Shown here: piece by piece, positions 36,668-40,876 of the stretch | Layout of the letters: each line of letters starts with the position of its first letter | Numbering within the stretch: position 1 is the first letter of the stretch | Source: a virus | Length of the DNA: 40,876 bases | Reading direction: 5' to 3' (one strand) | IMG/VR virus record: IMGVR_UViG_3300030110_002312 | Location: 1-40,876 of that record | Made by a program: the position numbers and the translations under genes | Notes under the pieces: generated by a model | Database searches by the model: none | What the model was told of the DNA's origin: nothing | Seen by the model: the letters and a program-made list of their open reading frames with translations, nothing else

Positions 36668-38191
36668 TTAACCACAATGTAATGTACATGACACTAAATA
36701 ACTGCCATCATCATATGTTTTAATTTTATTTGTTTTAACCACTTTTGCTATTGTACTTGCTCGTAAAATATCGTCTGCTTGTACTTTAGCTGTGCCGTCA
36801 CCTTTGCTTTGTAAATAATCTCCAATAGAAACTGTTTCATCTTTGTGAACTCTAATCATAAATGCACCTAATGAACCTACTGAAATATCATTTGCTTCTG
36901 ATTGCATCCATGACTCAAAAATTCCATACACAGCTTTACTATCTTCTGTGTCTGATACTTTTACTCTAGCAAGATATTCTTCATCATTTTCTTTTATAAC
37001 AACAGCATCATATTCGATTGCATTGTCATCAAAACCTTCGTCACCTTCTTTATAATTTTTGTGCCATTTGAATTTAATATTATCTCCTACACTATTTGTT
37101 TTTGGAATATATCTTTTAAGAACTTGAGAAGGATAAGTAACTCCATCTTCTGTATATTCTGGTACAGTAAATTGAGCCATGTGCCACTCAGAGGTTTCAT
37201 TAATACTTTCCATAACAGTACCAACAAGAATGTCTGGTTTTGAATCATCTGTTAATTGTGCATAGTGAACACCTAAAAATGTACCGTAACCAACTGTTGA
37301 ATTACTTGCTGAAATATTTCCAGGATTAGAGCCATTACGATAGAACATAATTATATCTCTATTATTGTTATCGCCTTCAGAACGATTAATAACTAATCCA
37401 TCAGATTGAAAAGCAAATCCTGGTGTCTTTGTAGGACGACAATTTATAATTGCTCCATAATCTCCACCACCAGTTAAACTATTTCCATCATCAGTATTTG
37501 TATTAACTAATAACCCACCACCATTTTTAAATCTTGCTGTAGTTGTTTCACTATCAGTCATTTTAATATGCATTTCTTCGCCACCAGGCGCCCAAAGTTG
37601 CATTTGTCCACCATCAGTAGTAAGCATCCCAGAATTTCCACCAGAACCTAACTTCATCATTCCGCCATTTCCGTCAGTATGAACAGTTATTGTTCCTCTT
37701 TCGACTCCTCCTGAAGCAAAATTAAGTTCATTGGCTGTACCCCAATATATTCCTGTATCTGTATCTCCAGAATTTGCTATTGAAGGGGAACCTGCTGAAC
37801 CATCTGCAATAGCAGTAAGGTCTGTGCTAGCAGTAGCAAAAGTGTTATCTCCTCTTAAAAACGTAGTGTTGTTCTTTGTTCCTGAAGCTGAAAGCATATC
37901 TAAAGTTACTTGTCCCGTTGCGGGCGCTTGGGTAGATACCGCCTTTGCGACGAATAAAATTTGAACAACATCACCTGATACTAAAGTTCCACCTAATGTA
38001 ATACGCGTAGAGGTTGTTAAAGTTAAATCGTTCGTATCTTGTTTTACATTATTCCACCACACTATACATTCACTTAAACTTGATATACTATGGTCTAAAT
38101 CTACATAATTATTTGTAGAACCTGTTACGCGCTGTACTGCTGTTGAAATAAATCCGCTTTTTGGTGCTGGTCCAATATAACTTTCTGACAT
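36668..38191 (-). CDS. Tail fibre protein (507 aa)
   Basis: Starts MSESYIGPAPKSGFISTAVQ, with NYVDLDHSISSLSECIVWWN and a SGDVVQILFVAKAVST beta unit at residues 20-105, the standard opening of marine podophage fibres. A thin middle with DTDTGIYWGTANELNFAS and NTNTDDGNSLTGGGDYGAII follows. From about residue 300 a distinct C-terminal domain contains IFESWMQSEANDISVGSLGA, VHKDETVSIGDYLQSKGDGT and SYLVSCTLHCG, resembling autoproteolytic or chaperone-type ends of phage fibres. Its start overlaps the stop of the 106-residue gene. Confidence 0.78.
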   Translation of the reverse strand: MSESYIGPAPKSGFISTAVQRVTGSTNNYVDLDHSISSLSECIVWWNNVKQDTNDLTLTTSTRITLGGTLVSGDVVQILFVAKAVSTQAPATGQVTLDMLSASGTKNNTTFLRGDNTFATASTDLTAIADGSAGSPSIANSGDTDTGIYWGTANELNFASGGVERGTITVHTDGNGGMMKLGSGGNSGMLTTDGGQMQLWAPGGEEMHIKMTDSETTTARFKNGGGLLVNTNTDDGNSLTGGGDYGAIINCRPTKTPGFAFQSDGLVINRSEGDNNNRDIIMFYRNGSNPGNISASNSTVGYGTFLGVHYAQLTDDSKPDILVGTVMESINETSEWHMAQFTVPEYTEDGVTYPSQVLKRYIPKTNSVGDNIKFKWHKNYKEGDEGFDDNAIEYDAVVIKENDEEYLARVKVSDTEDSKAVYGIFESWMQSEANDISVGSLGAFMIRVHKDETVSIGDYLQSKGDGTAKVQADDILRASTIAKVVKTNKIKTYDDGSYLVSCTLHCG

Positions 38192-38511
38192 TAGCTTATA
38201 TCCGTTAGTAATTCTAGTGATACATCCAATAACCCTGAACTGCTTGAACTCTGTGCCTGAATTTTATCGGACGTATTTAGTACGATTTTTGGTATAGTTA
38301 ATGCCGAACCGACGGGAACTGGAACGTCTTTAAATTTTGTGAAAGTGGCCGTACCACTCGCATCATATTTTTTAAGAGTTACATTTATTGACACTGTGCC
38401 TGTATTTGCTAATGTGCCAGTTACGACCATTGACTTATTTGAAGCCGTGTAAATATCCGTCAAGGAAGCATTACTAATGGTTAATGATTTTTCATCAAAA
38501 TTGTTTGCCAT
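38191..38511 (-). CDS. Small fibre accessory protein (106 aa)
   Basis: Immunoglobulin-like beta pattern: SNKSMVVTGTLANTGTVSIN, VTLKKYDASGTATFTKFKDV, PVPVGSALTIPKIVLNTSDK, LLDVSLELLTD. This matches the layout of small phage proteins that form a beta sandwich between fibre genes. It probably decorates the tail or joins fibre parts. Position is between the two largest fibre genes with 9 and 1 bases of spacing/overlap. Confidence 0.68.
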   Translation of the reverse strand: MANNFDEKSLTISNASLTDIYTASNKSMVVTGTLANTGTVSINVTLKKYDASGTATFTKFKDVPVPVGSALTIPKIVLNTSDKIQAQSSSSSGLLDVSLELLTDIS

Positions 38512-38520
38512 TTACTCTCC

Positions 38521-40566
38521 TTAACTTAATGCAATTGCTATTGCTGTTGAAAATCCAGTAGTTGCCTTTGCATCTAACTGGGTTTGAATATTAGAACTAA
38601 CTCCGTTGAGATAGCCATATTCAGTGTCACTAATATTAGTGTTGGCACCAATTTTAGTTGCCGAAATTCTGTTAACGTCTATTGTTATATTCCCTGAACT
38701 TGTAATTGGTGATCCTGAAATAGTAAATTCTGAAGCTGATTGAGTCAACCCAGCGCTTGTGACCGTGCCAGTGTTCGATGGAGTCACCTTGCTAAAAGAC
38801 ACACTCGTAGAACCTAAACTCATATTACTATCATTAGTATTTAACCAGATAGTGTCAGCGTTAGTTGAACCTTCTTGAATAATAACCATTTGACCAGCCA
38901 TTTCTCCTGCTGTGTCAAAGTCTGTATCACGGGAAGCTGTTCCCGATGCTACTACTTTATAAATTCCGTTTTGACTTGCTGTGCTTTGATTTTTTACTAA
39001 AACTTTATCATTTGTAGCAAGAGTCACCCCGTCTAAAGTGTCTGAATTTTGAAGATCTGCTGTTAAGTCAACATTTCCTGTTGTTGCTACACGGCATATA
39101 ACCCTAGTTTTTAATCCAGCTATTAAATTGTCGGTGTATGTTTTTGTTGCTGGTTCGCTTCCAGAACTAGGAGAAGATAATCCTGAAATAGCACCTCCCG
39201 TAATAGAAACATTACTTGAAGCTTGTGTAGAAATAGTTCCTAAACCTAAATTAGTTCTTGATGTAGAAGCTGAACTAACATCTGATAAGTTATTTGATGC
39301 AGTTAGTTTCCCAGTAATTTGAGTTTGTGCATTTGAAGATAATGAATTAATATATTGTAACTCAGCATTAGTAACTGAACCATCAGCTAATTTTGTAGCA
39401 TCAATGCCAGTAGCAAGTTGTGAGTCACTTATTCCTGCTGTTTTAACAGAAACGGCTCCGCTTGAAACATCAAAATCTCCAGAAGCAAAAGATGAAATTC
39501 CTTTGTTGCTTGTTGTAGCATCTTCACCAGATATAGTTACGGTTCCTGAACTTTCCGCTACATCAATACCTTCACCAGCACTAAAAGTAGCTGTTCCCCC
39601 TAAAGCAATAGCCGTAGAGTCACCACCTGAAGCAACCGTTATAGAAGAATTAACTAACTCAGCATTAGCTACCCCGCCATCTTTAATTGTTACTGCTCCT
39701 GAAGAAACAGCAAAATTATCAGAATGAAAAGAAGCAACACCTTTATTAGATGTTGTAGCGTCCTCACCAGCTATAGTTATTGCATTACCTGTAGCAGAGG
39801 TATCAATACCTTCGCCCCCAGAAACAGTTAACGTTTCCGAGTCAAGATCTATAGCAATAGTCCCTGAGTCAGTTGTAATGTCAACGTCTTGCGCTGTTAA
39901 TTGTGCATCAACATACGCTTTAATACTTTCAGAACTTGCAAGTTTAGTAGCCGAAGCAGATGAAAAGTTATCATCATCTTGTATTGCTGTACCACTTATT
40001 CCTGTATTAACAACAGGAGAGGTTAATGTTTTATTTGTTAAAGTAATTGAACCACTGTCAATATATGCTTTTACTGATTGCTGGGAAGGAGGTAAGATTG
40101 CGCTGTCCTCCGACATAGCGTCAGTATCTATAACAGGGGTTGAAGGTCCAACGTAAGTAGAACCTAAATATAAAACTGGGTTACTGTCACTCGCATGGAT
40201 TGACCCTGAGTCAAAAGTAAAAGTTAAAGTTGTGTTTGGTGAAGAATAACTGCTTGTAGCTATTTTTCCAAAAATTCCTGTTGTAGAGGTGTTGGTTCCT
40301 GTTAATTTAATACGACGGCCAACATGATGAGTTCCTGTAACATCAGCACCGATAGTAACAGTTGTTGCACCTGTTCTAGTGTAAGTGTTGGTTGTATCGC
40401 CATTTCCTAGAACAAACCACTCTTTATCGTTCCATTGATCTTTTTGTGCGGACATATCAGCACGAAAAACGTTATTAACTAGCGATGGTGCCATTCCCTC
40501 CGCAACACTAATTCCGCTTAATGTACTATTACTATTTGCTGTTGTTGAATAATCTTTTATTGCCAT
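38521..40566 (-). CDS. Large tail fibre protein with tandem repeats (681 aa)
   Basis: Opens MAIKDYSTTANSNSTLSGIS, with VNNVFRADMSAQKDQWNDKE at 30-50, a fibre base domain. Two long repeats follow, each with GEGID, TI.GEDATTSNKG and SSGAV. near residues 245-300 and 325-380, then ATKLADGSVTNAELQYINSL units, and further beta repeats with VICRVATTGNVDLTADLQNS and QNGIYKVVASGTASRDTDFD. It ends on short AxxI strands. Such repeats build trimeric beta-helical rods. It probably carries the long fibre, with the smaller heads attached. Confidence 0.82.
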   Translation of the reverse strand: MAIKDYSTTANSNSTLSGISVAEGMAPSLVNNVFRADMSAQKDQWNDKEWFVLGNGDTTNTYTRTGATTVTIGADVTGTHHVGRRIKLTGTNTSTTGIFGKIATSSYSSPNTTLTFTFDSGSIHASDSNPVLYLGSTYVGPSTPVIDTDAMSEDSAILPPSQQSVKAYIDSGSITLTNKTLTSPVVNTGISGTAIQDDDNFSSASATKLASSESIKAYVDAQLTAQDVDITTDSGTIAIDLDSETLTVSGGEGIDTSATGNAITIAGEDATTSNKGVASFHSDNFAVSSGAVTIKDGGVANAELVNSSITVASGGDSTAIALGGTATFSAGEGIDVAESSGTVTISGEDATTSNKGISSFASGDFDVSSGAVSVKTAGISDSQLATGIDATKLADGSVTNAELQYINSLSSNAQTQITGKLTASNNLSDVSSASTSRTNLGLGTISTQASSNVSITGGAISGLSSPSSGSEPATKTYTDNLIAGLKTRVICRVATTGNVDLTADLQNSDTLDGVTLATNDKVLVKNQSTASQNGIYKVVASGTASRDTDFDTAGEMAGQMVIIQEGSTNADTIWLNTNDSNMSLGSTSVSFSKVTPSNTGTVTSAGLTQSASEFTISGSPITSSGNITIDVNRISATKIGANTNISDTEYGYLNGVSSNIQTQLDAKATTGFSTAIAIALS

Positions 40567-40876
40567 TTAATACCTCGGTTCAAATTCTCCTTGTTCTACG
40601 TCTTTTTGATTCATTGCTTTTTCTTTTACATTTGTTAATGAGCCACCACCAAGTATGTGAGTAAAGAGTATAACCCCCGCTTTACTTTTAGGACCTATTT
40701 CTCTTAATTTTGCTAATTCACTTTTTCCTTCTGGTGTTGTTAATAAATAAGCCATTCTTTTTGCTAATTTATCTGCTCTTACATTAGTCCACCATTTATT
40801 TAAACGTGAAGGTTGATTCCAAATTTCTAATGTTTCAATTGCTTGACCAATAAAAGGTTTAGCATCTTCCATAAAT
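40567..40876 (-). CDS. Large ejection protein, C-terminal part
   Basis: The last 70 codons of the 719-residue protein (from 40776) plus the duplicated 99 bases. It reads ADKLAKRMAYLLTTPEGKSE, LAKLREIGPKSKAGVILFTH and ends EQGEFEPRY. Read alone it looks like a 101-residue gene from ATG 40872, but this ATG is an internal Met of the longer frame that continues at base 99 and below. The large fibre gene starts one base after its stop. Confidence 0.8.
   Translation of the reverse strand, partial: FMEDAKPFIGQAIETLEIWNQPSRLNKWWTNVRADKLAKRMAYLLTTPEGKSELAKLREIGPKSKAGVILFTHILGGGSLTNVKEKAMNQKDVEQGEFEPRY
40778..40876. repeat. Terminal direct repeat, right copy
   Basis: Identical to bases 1-99. See the left copy for why it is taken as a circular overlap rather than a packaged repeat. 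Confidence 0.9.

Noticed and set aside
39404-39727. Rightward ORFs opposite the tail fibre genes (also 39128, 39878, 37731)
   Set aside because: They arise from the Ser/Thr/Ala-rich fibre coding strand read backwards; composition is that of a shadow frame.

Overview
The window is one complete genome of a temperate tailed phage, recovered as a circular contig. Bases 1-99 are repeated exactly at 40778-40876, and a 719-codon gene runs without interruption across that join, so the real unit is about 40,777 bp. The DNA is very AT-rich, genes are packed with TAATG/ATGA overlaps, and an integrase sits beside the 3' half of a tRNA. Low GC, the lack of any phage polymerase, the marine-type tail fibres and the SU10-like head genes suggest a podovirus of a streamlined marine alphaproteobacterium such as SAR11. 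The host is inferred, not shown.

Layout. Virion genes run leftward from about 15.7 kb to 1 and on from 40.8 to 34.1 kb: small pre-terminase proteins, small terminase, large terminase, portal, two unknowns, scaffold, major capsid protein, adaptor, tail hub, three ejection-type proteins, then long and short fibres. From 34.1 to 29.1 kb the same strand carries an envelope set (a Cys-rich 27-residue peptide, membrane-anchored coiled coils, two exported proteins, one extremely Glu/Ile-rich), a metallophosphoesterase and a SleB-type lysin. At 27.9-24.5 kb lie a holin candidate, a 33-residue membrane peptide, two zincin-like proteins (one of 814 residues) and a small zinc ribbon. Rightward genes at 18.3-23.3 kb form the early operon: a PD-(D/E)XK nuclease, a Gly/Arg-tailed small protein, an HNH-like protein, an MT-A70 methylase, a second PD-(D/E)XK protein, a DnaA domain IV-like protein and a DUF3310 protein. 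The integrase follows. A leftward control/replication block (16.4-18.0 kb) faces it across a 327-base control region.

Control. A 15-bp palindrome, TATAACATTGTTATA, recurs at the control region, the integrase promoter, the 28.1 kb operon, the start of an HTH gene lodged between terL and portal, and two near-identical promoters of rightward accessory genes placed inside the leftward virion operon. At two promoters the sites cover the -35/-10 spacer and -10; at others they lie just upstream of -35. This looks like one regulon governed by a phage-coded DNA-binding protein, with the 78-residue HTH protein and the 79-residue LexA-like protein as candidates. The tRNA-identical attP core lies between the integrase promoter and the integrase start, so integration should disconnect the two.
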